Of a stretch of DNA of 64,000 bases, positions 24,865-35,987 are shown in pieces (position 1 is the first letter of the stretch; every line of letters starts with the position of its first letter). The position numbers and the translations under genes were made by a program. Source of the stretch: Sipunculus nudus. Lineage: Eukaryota; Annelida; Sipuncula; Golfingiida; Sipunculidae. The DNA is taken from the NCBI GenBank assembly GCA_026874595.1, contig CM049307.1:29861079-29925078 (forward strand), read 5' to 3'. The notes under the pieces are model-generated. The model worked only from the letters and a program-made list of their open reading frames with translations, was not told where the DNA came from and did no database searches.

Positions 24865-25757
24865 AACTAGAATATCAGCAGAATCTGACAAAAGCCCTCA
24901 GCCAAAAGAACAGTGTTTATAGGTGGTAACAGTAACAAGTACAAAATATTTGTTCTCTCATGGATGTATATCTGTATATGTCTCAGTTATAAATTTAAAC
25001 TGTAGAGGTATGTACCATGTTTCATAACAATCCACCATATGCTTGTAGAAGATATTATGCACACAAGGCCAAAGTTGAAAAATTCGATAAAAATTCATTA
25101 AAATCAGAAATTGTAGGTAGTGCCCCCAAACTTGTGCAGCAGGTACAGACCATCAGTCCAAATGATCATAGTAAGTTTTGTGAAAATCCACCCAATGGTC
25201 TCTGAGAATTAAGCTTCTAAGGGTTTTTTTATATTCAGCTCTAAAACATAGAAAAATAGATCAAGGTCACGTACCCATCTTCGAACTTGACTGAGATATT
25301 GTCGATATAAATCTTAACTGATGAAATAAAATTCCCATGGTGAATCCTTTTAGATCTAGATATCCCGCTTACAAGGCCAAAGTTGAAAAATCTGATAAAA
25401 ATTCATTAAAAATCAGAAATTGTAGGTGGCGCCACCAAACTTGTGCAGCAGATAGAGACTATCAGTCCCAATTATCATAGTAAGTTTTGTGAAAATCCTC
25501 CCAATGGTCTCTGAGAATTAAGCTTCTAAGTGTTTTTGTATAATCAGCTCTAAAACGTAGAAAAATGGGTCAAGGTCACCCATTTTTGAACTTGACCAAG
25601 ATTTTGTTGATATACATCTTCAGCGAAGAAATAAAATTCCTATGGTGAATCCTTTTAGAGATATTCCGCTCACAAGGTAAAAGTTAACGAATGCCGGACG
25701 GACGGACAGCTTGGGTGATGACAATAGCCAATCAGCCTAAGGGCTGAGGGCTAAAAA
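24865..25757 (+). mobile_element. F5 repeat, copy a (Helentron/Helitron2-like, non-autonomous)
   Basis: The 5' end is AACTAGAATATCAGCAG. The subterminal motif AGCCCTCAGCC (24893-24903) is exactly inverted as GGCTGAGGGCT at 25742-25752, inside the 3' hairpin (TAGCCAATCAGCC / GGGCTGAGGGCTA, loop TAA), which is followed by AAAAA. The interior has two tandem units of about 308 bp (starting near 25065 and 25373) and a GGACGGACGGAC tract at 25695-25707. The palindrome GGTGGCGCCACC lies at 25425-25436. No coding capacity. Confidence 0.75.
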
Positions 25758-26300
25758 CTAAAAAATTCACTACTAGTCACTACTGGTAGTTTCTTGGAAA
25801 ATCTATTCTTTTATTAATTTCAGGAAACAGCTTGTTTTGTTAGTATTTCTGAATCTGTCCAAACATAAAGAAACATATTTCTCATAAAGTTATCAAGCAG
25901 AGTGGAATATGATGCAAATTCATTCTTTCTTCCAACATAAGATAATTAAACTGCATACACAAAAAATATAGGTGTGGAACCAATTTAACCAGACAGAATC
26001 AATCCTCAAGACAACCTCACTTTAAAAATTTATCAACAGTCAGCATATCATTGCTGAGAAAAGCAGTTTATTCATATGTGATCCATATTTTTTTGCCTGC
26101 GCATGTGCACCAGTAGTGTAGTGATAAAGTTGGCTGCCCTTAAATTTAAATCTTGAAATAAACACCACATGCCGTTTGTTCCTCATTAACCACTGGTAAT
26201 CGGGAGATCTGATATTCTTGAAAGTGATGATTCTTTTTACAATGCCATACCTTGTGTAAAGGTGTGCTTCATCTTTTAATTAAGCCTCCATAGAATATGA
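25758..26300. other. anonymous AT-rich DNA
   Basis: Contains a weak tRNA-like box A match near 26112 that I do not accept as a tRNA or SINE. Otherwise nothing seen. Confidence 0.4.
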
Positions 26301-26590
26301 GTGATGATTAAACTCAGGTTAACCATGTCCCGGCTGTTTGTCTACAGGTACTAATACAGGAAGCTGCGAGTCCTGAGAGCAGTAAGCCCCGGAAGTGTAA
26401 TTAATAGCCCAGTCTAATGGCCATTGTAAATTCATGGGGCTGGTTTAACGGGGCAGTCCTGAGTGATGCAGGACTGTTAGCCAGTCCAGTACCTGGTCAT
26501 TCAGTGCAGCTGTTGTGATATGTGTAATGACAGGCTGATTAATGAATGCTTCTGGTCAGTTACAGGACCTCCATTCTGTATACTGTGGAA
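26300..26590. promoter_or_regulatory. GC-richer island with homeodomain- and Sox-type motifs
   Basis: Contains GTAATTAATAG, GCTGATTAATGAATG, TAATGACAGG (homeodomain and Meis-type cores) and GCCATTGTAAA (inverted Sox core) within 200 bp, in a block clearly richer in G and C than its surroundings and without repeat structure or frame. This density is typical of developmental enhancers but is not proof. Confidence 0.3.
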
Positions 26591-27557
26591 CCACATAAAA
26601 CCATACTGATCAATAATACATAAGGTCATTATGTTACATTTTTTAATATTATTAATGTTAGAATAATGGATCCAGGTATAGAATATTATGTTCAGTCTTA
26701 GTTCATACCATGAAAAAAAATGAAATTGAAAATAATCATAACTGTCTTTGTTTTTTAGATATTTATAAAATGTATCTTATACATGTAACACATGAAAAAA
26801 TACCCCCCAGTAAAAACTATCAGCATGGAATAAAATATCCAAAATTTACTGTTCTCCTCAGGAAAGCGGCAGCATAACTTGTGAGTGATAATGCCAGTAT
26901 ATCAAGTATTATCTACCAGTGCTTCCTATGTATTAATGCCTGTAATGCAGGGTTCTTCATATATTTTCAATAAATTAGGTTTCCTGAATGAATGAAACCC
27001 CAAAAATATATCTGAATGCAGGCTGTGACCTGGATCGAGATGTGTTCATACAAGGTCAGAAGTTTAAGTAATTTCAAATGTATATTTGAAGATGTGTAGC
27101 AATCAAATCTTAAAGTGATATTTATATTGGCAAATACTTAGACAAAACTTCATAAAGATCAGATCAGAAATATTGTTCTAATTGATATCTGTAAACTGAT
27201 GAAATAAGGCAAGGAAGAGGGGAAATTATGCTACAGTAGTCCATGGTTCACAGTAATCAAGATCTGGAGGGGGAAAAAAAACAAATTTAACTAAATGCTC
27301 AATCAATATTTGCAGGATAATTTATTCTTTTCAAATCAACTCATTCCCACAAAAAGACGGATGATTGGAAATTCGTTTTTACCTAATAACTGGTGATTTG
27401 GGACATTTGAAGCTTGAGGTGATTTAAGAGTATCAAGTTCATGTTTTTTAACTGAAACTCTTTACAGTCATGATAAATACAAACAGTCTGAAAAATTAAG
27501 CCAAACTTTCAAATATAGCCCTAGTCATTTTTTAACTCTGCTTTGGAACCACCAATA
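26591..27557. other. anonymous AT-rich DNA
   Basis: No recognisable gene or repeat. Confidence 0.5.
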
Positions 27558-27850
27558 TCACATATGATCATTGTGGCATAAAGAGTTAAAAAGAGCAATT
27601 CTTGTCATTTCATTGCTGTTTCCGGCCGATCCAGCATGCCTGTGAGGACAGATAAGAAGGAAGCCTGTCCCTTGGTGGCTCTTGCCGTGGAGATAATTTT
27701 CTGTTATTTCTTTCATTAAATATCTGCAAGCTTCTGTCTCTGTCTTAAAATTCAGCCCACTCCCCCTGGATACAGACACAAACCACACAGCACATAAATC
27801 TGACCCAAACATTGATGCAGAAGTCAAACCAAGCTATTTTTAGCTGTTAT
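27558..27850. promoter_or_regulatory. GC-richer island with GATA and MEF2 sites
   Basis: A perfect MEF2 consensus CTATTTTTAG lies at 27834-27843 and a GACAGATAAGA GATA-type site near 27647. The block is open for 89 codons on the minus strand (27558-27827), but the translation has no recognisable domain. Either candidate regulatory DNA or an exon I cannot identify. Confidence 0.28.
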
Positions 27851-28576
27851 TGCCACTTTGGGTTTTTTACATCAAAATATTTCTGCTCCAGTTGCTGATG
27901 ATACTATATGAGAAATAAAAATTAAATATAAACATTTGAATATGCACACTTTTGAACTCTCAGTTAATGACTTTGTATTCTAATTGTTTTATTATTTCAT
28001 CAAATTAACTTTAACACAAGTTTACCAGAAGGGTAAATATTCTTAAGTAAAATTCCTTAAATATCAATAAGCTTTCCTCTGATGTTATTATTATAGAGCA
28101 GATATGTATGTACAAATATAAGCAAATAGTTTTACTTAAAGGTATCAAAACAGGTAAGCAAATGTATAATAAAAAAGAAAAAAAAATAATTTTTGGAAAG
28201 CTAACTACCAGCAGACCAGAATGTGCAAGTTAAATGGAAGAGTACTGTGGATATTGGGGATTTTTCATATGTAAAGCTCAAGAAGCTAATTGTAAGGCTT
28301 TGTTCACTTGTTAACATAAATACTTACATAAATCTTAAGTAAAAATATATCTTAGAAAAATTAGTCTAATGAGCTCTATAAACATCAGCAGTTGTGTTGT
28401 TCCATCATGTAGAAAAATGAGTATCATACAATTAAGATGCTCAAGTATTCTCCATTAAGACTATTTAACATTTATAAGAGATAACAGTGATCTTATAATA
28501 AAGGCGTAATCAATACTACACTGCAATTTATGCAATAAAAAATAAAACAAAACCAGAGATAGATTTTTTAAATTAA
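27851..28576. other. anonymous AT-rich DNA
   Basis: Nothing recognised before the F2 element. Confidence 0.5.
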
Positions 28577-31500
28577 AACAAGAGACCCAGGGGTCTAATG
28601 TTCACTCTGTGAATTACTGTGCATATTGGCAGGTAATTAAAAATAAATGTTTCAGAAAGATCAGTCCAAGAACCTCAGAGGAGACTCTGTTTTGGCAGAT
28701 TATAACAAATAAATACTTAATGACATATTATGGATAAAAGCAGAAAAGACCATTACAACCTGCTGAAAGTAGCTAAACACAGGTAGTGCAACCTGCAGGT
28801 CAACATCATTAAGCAGTCACATGATCAATATTCCTGTGAAATTTGAAACTAAAGGCTGCAGCAGTTCCTAAGTTATTTGGTAACAGAAATTACATCATGT
28901 ATGGAAACACATCAAGTTGTTTAATTTTGCAATCGACCAAATTTGAAGTTCCGTAGAGACACCATTTTGAAAAAGACTTGATTGAATTTATACTCAAATT
29001 ATTCCCCTTCCTCTAAGGAACTGCTGACTATGATTTGAAGGCCAAAATATTAATACTTTATGACATTTCTTGGAAAAAGCAGAAAAGACCATTACAGCCT
29101 GTAGAAAGTAGGTCAACACAGGTGGCGCCACCTGCAGGTCAAAATCATTCAGCAGTCATATAATTAATATTCATGTGAAATTTGAAACTGAAGGCTGCAG
29201 TAGTTCCTCCGTTATTTGGTAACAGACCATACATCATGTATAGAAACACATCAGAATGTCATATTTTGCGATCGACACGATTTGAAGTTCTGTAGAGACG
29301 CCATCTTGAAAATGACCTGACTGAATTTATACTCAAATTATTCCCCTTCCTCTAAGGAACTGCTGACTATGAATTGAAGGCCAAAATATTAATACTTTAT
29401 GACATTTCTTGGAAAAAGCAGAAAAGACCATTACAGCCTGTAGAAAGTAGGTCAACACAGGTGGTGCCACCTGCAGGTCAAAATCATTCAGCAGTCACAT
29501 GATCAATATTCATGTGAAATTTGAAACTGAAGGCTGCAGCAGTTCCTCCGATATTTGGTAACAGACAATACATCATGTATAGAAACACATCAAGTTGCCA
29601 TATTTTGCAATCGACAGAATTTGAAGTTCTGTAGAGACGCCATCTTGAAAAAGACTTGATTGAATTTATACTCAAATTATTCCCCTTCCTCTAAGGAACT
29701 GCTGACTATAAATTGAAGGCCAAAATATTAATACTTTATGACATTTCTTGGAAAAAGCAGAAAAGACCATTACAGCCTGTAGAAAGTAGGTCACCACAGG
29801 TGGTGCCACCTGCAGGTCAAAATCATTTGGCAGTCATATAATTAATATTCCTGTAAAATTTGAAACTGAAGGCTGCAGCAGTTCCTCTGATATTTTGTAA
29901 CAGACAAAACATCATGTATAGAAACACATCATGTTGTCATATTTTGCAATTGACAGAATTCGAAGTTCTGTAGAGATGCCATCTTGAAAAAGACTTGATT
30001 GAATTTATACTCAAATTATTCCCCTTCCCCTAAGGAACTGCTGACTATGAATTGAAGGCCAAAATATTAATACTTTATGACATTTCTTGGAAAAAGCAGA
30101 AAAGACCATTACAGCCTGTAGAAAGTAGGTCACCACAGGTGGCACCACCTGCAGGTCAAAATCATTTGGCAGTCATATGATTAATATTTCTGTAAAATTT
30201 GAAACTGAAGGCTGCAGCAGTTCCTCCGATATTTGGTAACAGACAATACATCATGTATAGAAACACATCAAGTTGTCATATTTTGCTATTGACAGAATTT
30301 GAAGTTCTGTAGAGATGCCATCTTGAAAAAGACTTGATTGAATTTATACTCAAATTATTCCCCTTCCTCTAAGGAACTGCTGACTATGAATTGAAGGCCA
30401 AAATATTAATACTTTATGACATTTCTTGGAAAAAGCAGAAAAGACCATTACAGCCTGTAGAAAGTAGGTCAACACAGGTGGCGCCACCTGCAGGTCAAAA
30501 TCATTTGGCAGTCATATAATTAATATTCCTGTTAAATTTGAAACTGAAGGCTGCAGCAGTTCCTCTGATATTTTGAAACAGACAAAACATCATGTATAGA
30601 AACACATCAAGTTGTCATATTTTGCAATTGACAGAATTTGAAGTTCTGTAGAGACGCCATCTTGAAAAAGACTTGATTGAATTTATACTCAAATTATTCC
30701 CCTTCCTCTAAGGAACTGCTGACTATGAATTGAAGGCCAAAATATTAATACTTTATGACATTTCTTGGAAAAAGCAGAAAAGACCATTACAGCCTGTAGA
30801 AAGTAGGTCACCACAGGTGGTGCCACCTGCAGGTCAAAATCATTTGGCAGTCATATAATTAATATTCCTGTAAAATTTGAAACTGAAGGCTGCAGTAGTT
30901 CCTCCGATATTTGGTAACAGACAATACATCATGTATAGAAACACATCAAGTTGCCATATTTTGCAATCGACAGAATTTGAAGTTCTGTAGAGATGCCATC
31001 TTGAAAAAGACTTGATTGAATTTATACTCAAATTATTCCCCTTCCTCTAAGGAAATGCTGACTATGAATTGAAGGCCAAAATATTAATACTTTATGACAT
31101 TTCTTGGAAGAAGAGGAAAAGACCATTTCATCCCGCAGAAAGAAGGTTAACACAGGTGGTGCCACCTGCAGGTCAAAATCATTTGGCAGTCATATAATTA
31201 ATATTCCTGTAAAATTTGAAACTGAAGGCTGCAGCAGTTCCTCTGATATTTTGTAACAGACAAAACATCATGTATAGAAACACATAAAGTTGTCATATTT
31301 TGCAATCGACAGAAGTTCTGTAGAGATGCCATCTTGAAAATGACCTGACTGAATTTACACACAAAGTATTCCCCTTCTTTCAAGGAACTGTTGACTATGA
31401 TTTTAAGGCCAAAATCTTAATACTTTATGACTTATCTTGGAAGAATGGGAGAAGACCATTTTGTCCCGCAGAAAGTAGGTCAACATAGGTGGCGCCACCA

Positions 31501-31660
31501 AAAGCTTATTTTTGCATGTCCAGTCCATGATCATTAATTCTGCAAAGTTTCATGAAGGTAGCTGCTGTGGCTGTTGAGATATTTGGTAACAGACGGTGGA
31601 CAGTGGACAGTTGACAGCGGACGCTGCGCCATGGCATAAGTTCACAAAGTGAACTAAAAA
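28577..31660 (+). mobile_element. F2 repeat with internal 339-bp array (Helentron/Helitron2-like, non-autonomous)
   Basis: The 5' end has a palindrome AGACCCAGGGGTCT (28583-28596), then a hairpin GTTCAC-TCT-GTGAAT (28600-28614). The 3' end carries the matching hairpin AGTTCAC-AAA-GTGAACT (31639-31655) followed by an A-run, with a GACAGTGGACAG-type stretch just upstream. Between the ends lies an eight-unit tandem array. F1 begins two bases after its end. The minus-strand frames repeated in the units are repeat shadows. Confidence 0.8.
28705..31500 (+). repeat. 339-bp tandem array, eight units, dimeric higher-order pattern
   Basis: The word ACCTGCAGGT starts at 28791, 29130, 29469, 29808, 30147, 30486, 30825 and 31164, exactly 339 bp apart every time. 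The next equivalent site at 31497 is 333 bp on, explained by a small deletion in the last unit. From 29469 onward the units alternate between two types that differ at linked sites: CTCCGATATTTGG with CAATAC, and CTCTGATATTTTG with CAAAAC. The real repeating unit there is therefore a 678-bp dimer present three times. Confidence 0.95.
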
Positions 31661-31661
31661 A

Positions 31662-34319
31662 AACAAGGGACCTATGGGTCACGGCGCTCAGCTGTTATAT
31701 ATGATAAAAAAATATGATTTAGAAATGAGGCTCATGCTGGTTTTATGTGGTAATAAAAATAAGCTGTATTATGAGTTTTTGTTGTTTAGCTTATGTATGA
31801 TTTTGAAAGTACCTTTGGAGACAGGAAAGAGGATTAATTTCATTTATTTTATTAACAAATTGATGGGATTGTCACACAGATTTTGACTTGGCCATATAAC
31901 TTATAAGCAGAACATATATTATAAAAGAGTTTAACTATTTATTAAAAAAATTACAAATATTGTCCCAAATATAATTTTTATTAAAAATAATAAGAGAATA
32001 GTATGATTTTTTCAAATAAAATATAACTGAAATGATTATTAAAATAATATTAAAGAATATATTCATGAATGCATTCATTAATACATTTTGAAAGTATCTG
32101 CACTGGTATTCATACACTTTCATTTTTACCTGAATTCCCATTCTTATGAAAGAAATTTTATAATGGAGTACATATTCATATTTGTGTTTAAATACAATTG
32201 CAAAGTATTCGCACCATGTCTGGTATTTATTCAGTTTTCACCAAACGATGTTGAGAATCCAGAATATACAAAATTCACACATTTAAATAATGATCATAAG
32301 TACCTGGTTTTATGGCTTTTATTTATATTAAAAAAAAAATGTAATATATTCATTTTGGACTAATTTCACATCAATGTACTAACTATAGACACAGTAGGAA
32401 TCTAGATAATAATATTATCAACTGCATCTTTGTCTATCATTAATTTCCTTCATATGATCCCTAATGATTAGTAATGAATAATATGATTTACTTTTTTATC
32501 ATTAAAATTGAACTGAAAAATACCATAGGTGACTGCATGGTGTTATTTGGAATACGTAAAATTCTATCCATCGATACAAGATTCTTATATCATCGGTAAC
32601 TGCAAGTTAATTTCCTGTTATTATCAACTAACAAATTCCTTTTCTATTTTTCTTTAATTTGTTATTAAAAACCAATAAAAATTTATTAATTTATTGTTTA
32701 TTGTTATGTTGTTGGTTAAAACTACTAGATGAGTTGGGTTGGACACCTGGATCAACTGTGGCTGGTCATTATATAATAAGCTGCCTGGAGCCCCAGTTTA
32801 TGCCTCGCCTCAAGCATGCATAATTTGCTGAAAGTTCAACAAGGTCAACATACAGGTGACTCAAGAGGTGCTACAGAGAGCCAAGGTCTGACATGGTCTC
32901 ATAAAAACATTAATAAAAGCTACAATTTTTGGCCAATTTCTTTCAGCTTTTTAAACTAAAAAGCTGAAATCTTTATGTGTGCATGATATGAAAATTATAT
33001 CAACAGTGCTCACAGGAAACAAACATGCCATGGTCAGAGTTGGGCAAAATTTAAGGTACTAATTTTATATTTATACTAATAACTTATAAAATTTGAAAAA
33101 TTCAGAACTAATTTTGGGTATTTAATTGAATCTTGATTAAATAATGTTACATCCCTGACAAAAAATCTCTAGCTTCAGCAATCCTCTTGTTAAGGGAGTA
33201 AATATATTTCTTGATTTTTTACAAAGTGCATTATGTTTGGGCCCATAACTTAAAACAATTACGCAAAACTGACATCATTTCTGGCATGTGCATAGAGAAT
33301 GTATCTAGAAAAATATGTATATTATATATGATTAAAGTCAGATCAGTGGTTTTGATATTAGGCAGTCTTGAAGTATAACAATGGGTTTTTAATGGAAAAA
33401 TGAAGTTTTTCATTAATATCTCGAAGGTATTAAATCCTAGTGACCAAATTCTTGGCATGGTAGGGGATTTTTGAGACATCTAATTGCATGCCAATTTTAG
33501 GAACTGAGAGCTGAAGCTGGGGAGCTGAGCACTTGCAAACTGCATGACACTAGCTTGATGTAAATAATATGTTACATGGTGCTTGAAAACTTAAATAAAA
33601 TCTACAGTTTTTGATCAACTGGTTTCAAATTTTTGTTGTTTACAGACAAAATGCTAAAAAAAAAACATGCTGTGAAAATTAAATCCACAGTCATTACAGG
33701 AAAAAAACGTGCCCTGGTCAAAGTTGGGCAAAATTTAAGGTACCAATTTTTTATTTTTGTTAATATTTTAAACAATTTAAAAGATTTTGATCTAATTTTG
33801 GGTATACAATTTAATTTTGATTAATTAAAGTTATATTACTGGAAAAAAGTTTATAGCTTTAACATATTTTGTGTTAAGTGATCAAATATCTTTCCTGATT
33901 TTTTACACAATGCATTATGTTTGGGCCCATAACTTTTTAAATTTACATAATAAAGACATAATTTCTGGCATGAACATAGGAACTATATAGAGGAATAATT
34001 ATGGTAAATACGAGGAAAAACAGATGAGTGGTTTTGATATTAGGCAGTCCTGAAGTGTAAAAATAGGTTTTTGATAAAAAATTGAGGTTTTTCCTTAATT
34101 TCTCAAAGGAACGAAGTTGCAAAGACCCAGTTTTCGGCTTGGTAGGAGATCTTGGGGACATCTAACATTATGCCAAATTTTGGATTCCTAGGTCTTACGG
34201 TTTCAAAACGTGCCACATCTACGGACGGACAGACGGATGGACGGATGGAAGGACGGACGGACGACGGACAATGGACCACGACTATAGCTCAGATGACTTA
34301 TAGTCAGCTGAGCTAAAAA
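31662..34319 (+). mobile_element. F1 repeat, copy A (2.66 kb)
   Basis: Begins AACAAGGGACCTATGGGTCA and ends with the F1 hairpin at 34285-34315 and an A-run. It is collinear and highly similar to copy B (41900-44549) over its whole length. An internal duplication of about 690 bp starts near 33000 and 33686 (common phrase CATGGTCAAAGTTGGGCAAA, with minor differences). A (GGAC/GGAT)n tract lies at about 34222-34268. It was inserted directly behind F2. Confidence 0.85.
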
Positions 34320-34521
34320 TTGGATTTTTTTTTAATTTAAATTGGATTTTTTTATTTTAATAAGTTTTTTTTATTGTTTTAATTTTAAAATTATGGTCTT
34401 ACTTTACAGAATGTAAATTATATTTAGACTGCTTTTAGACCAATGATAGTAGTTAAGCACACTTTGAACATTGTGTATTGTAATGTGTAATTTTTTGTAT
34501 GCTGGACGGTTACTATTCAAG

Positions 34522-35104
34522 TAGTGGTGGGAGTCGGTTCTTTTTTCATAATCGATCATCGGTTTGAGCAAACTGATCGATGATCGATTAATAATCGGTT
34601 CAGGCAAATATAAAGAATCATGCAGTTATCTGTGAAACTTTACTTTCTTAACCAAGCCCGCATGTCTTAGTAATTCTATCTAAAGAAAAGAAGTTTTTCC
34701 TTTTTTATATTTTCCTATTATTAATAAAATATGCTTTTAAAAGTTCTATTTTAATTATTTATAATAATCAAGAATTAAACCACAATCCAGGACATCTACT
34801 TGCAGCATAGACCCGAAGAATTAATGGAGCATTTTAACGCCATACCACCCATATTGTGCAATGAACATATCGTTACAAAACTCCCCGCTAATTCTGCAGC
34901 TCCCTGCCAGTTCAAAGAGGTTTATTACGTCCTCCGTTCTCGCATCTACCGTGGTAAACTCAGTTACTTATGGAAGTTATTTGGGAACAAAGACTCATTA
35001 TCATGATTATGATGTAATCGATAGTTGCCTTTGGTAATCGAGTGCTTGAAAGTGGCAGCAAACCGACTGACTTTTGATAAAACTCGATGATCGGCCCACC
35101 ATTA
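34522..35104. mobile_element. hAT-type non-autonomous transposon (583 bp) with 8-bp target duplication
   Basis: A perfect 8-bp direct repeat TATTCAAG flanks the element at 34514-34521 and 35105-35112. The ends are short inverted repeats: TAGTGGTGGG on the left, CCCACCATTA on the right (9 of 10 positions). Subterminal words around CGATCATCG recur inverted on the two sides. An 8-bp duplication with ends of the YAGNGGTG type is characteristic of the hAT superfamily. The 68-codon frame at 34800-35006 is not a recognisable transposase piece. Confidence 0.88.
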
Positions 35105-35178
35105 TATTCAAGTACATGTGTGACATGTATATGTACAATGCACTGAACATTTTGAACCCCAGTGCATGCACCAATTAC

Positions 35179-35987
35179 AACTAGGGACCCATGGGTCTCA
35201 AAGCTCAGCTGAAATTGTCTATAAGGATATTTTTAAAGAAATTTTTCAGAATGACAGTCCTGTGCGTATAATCAATGACCTTGTGACCAAAAATCTTAGA
35301 ACTTATTATTCTTGAACTTGCAGCTTTTAGATTATTGTAACAATCTTTTAAAAAGTGACCTTGACCCCTGAATAGGTAACCTCAAAATCTACAGATTTCC
35401 TCACTTTGGGCAAGTAAGCCATGTGTGAAAGATGGCAAGTTTGGGATGAAATTTTGATTTACAGTGCATCCATAATCTTTTTAAAGATGTGGGTCCTGTG
35501 ACCTTCAACTCTGATCTCTTGACCCTGAAAATCAAAATGAATTTACCTTTAACCGTTGGACCCAAAAATTGACATGGCTCTTACTTTAGTGGTGAGCCAT
35601 AAATAAGTTTAAGTTTGAAACCAATATGTCAAACTAAACTGGAGTTATCATCTTGAAACTAATTTGTGAACAGATGGCCCCTGTGCCCTTGACCTTGTGA
35701 CCCAAAATTCATTTATGCTCTCCCCATACTGGCAAGTCCGCTAAATTCTCAAGAAGGAAAGTTTTGGATGAAAAACTTGGCTTAAAATGCAGCCATAATC
35801 TTTTTAAATAAGTGTATCCTGTGACATTGACCTTTGACCTCATGATCCCAAAATCATATAGGTTCTTGCTTTAGTGGTGGGCCATAAGTAAGTCAATTTT
35901 GAAATCCATTTGTCAACCCAACCTTGAATTATCATCTGGAAACAAATTTGTGTGGATGGACAGACAGTCAAGTCAGCTGAGCTAAAA
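35179..35987 (+). mobile_element. F1-related short element
   Basis: The 5' end AACTAGGGACCCATGGGTCT carries the perfect palindrome GACCCATGGGTC and then AGCTCAGCTGA; the 3' end is AGTCAGCTGAGCTAAAA. The 3' hairpin is reduced compared with full F1 copies. The interior is unrelated to the long F1 interior and resembles the decayed stretch at 9270-9560. Confidence 0.7.

Noticed and set aside
26105-26200. tRNA-like box A near 26112
   Set aside because: The box A match is imperfect, the box B position holds only AT-rich sequence, and no stems close.
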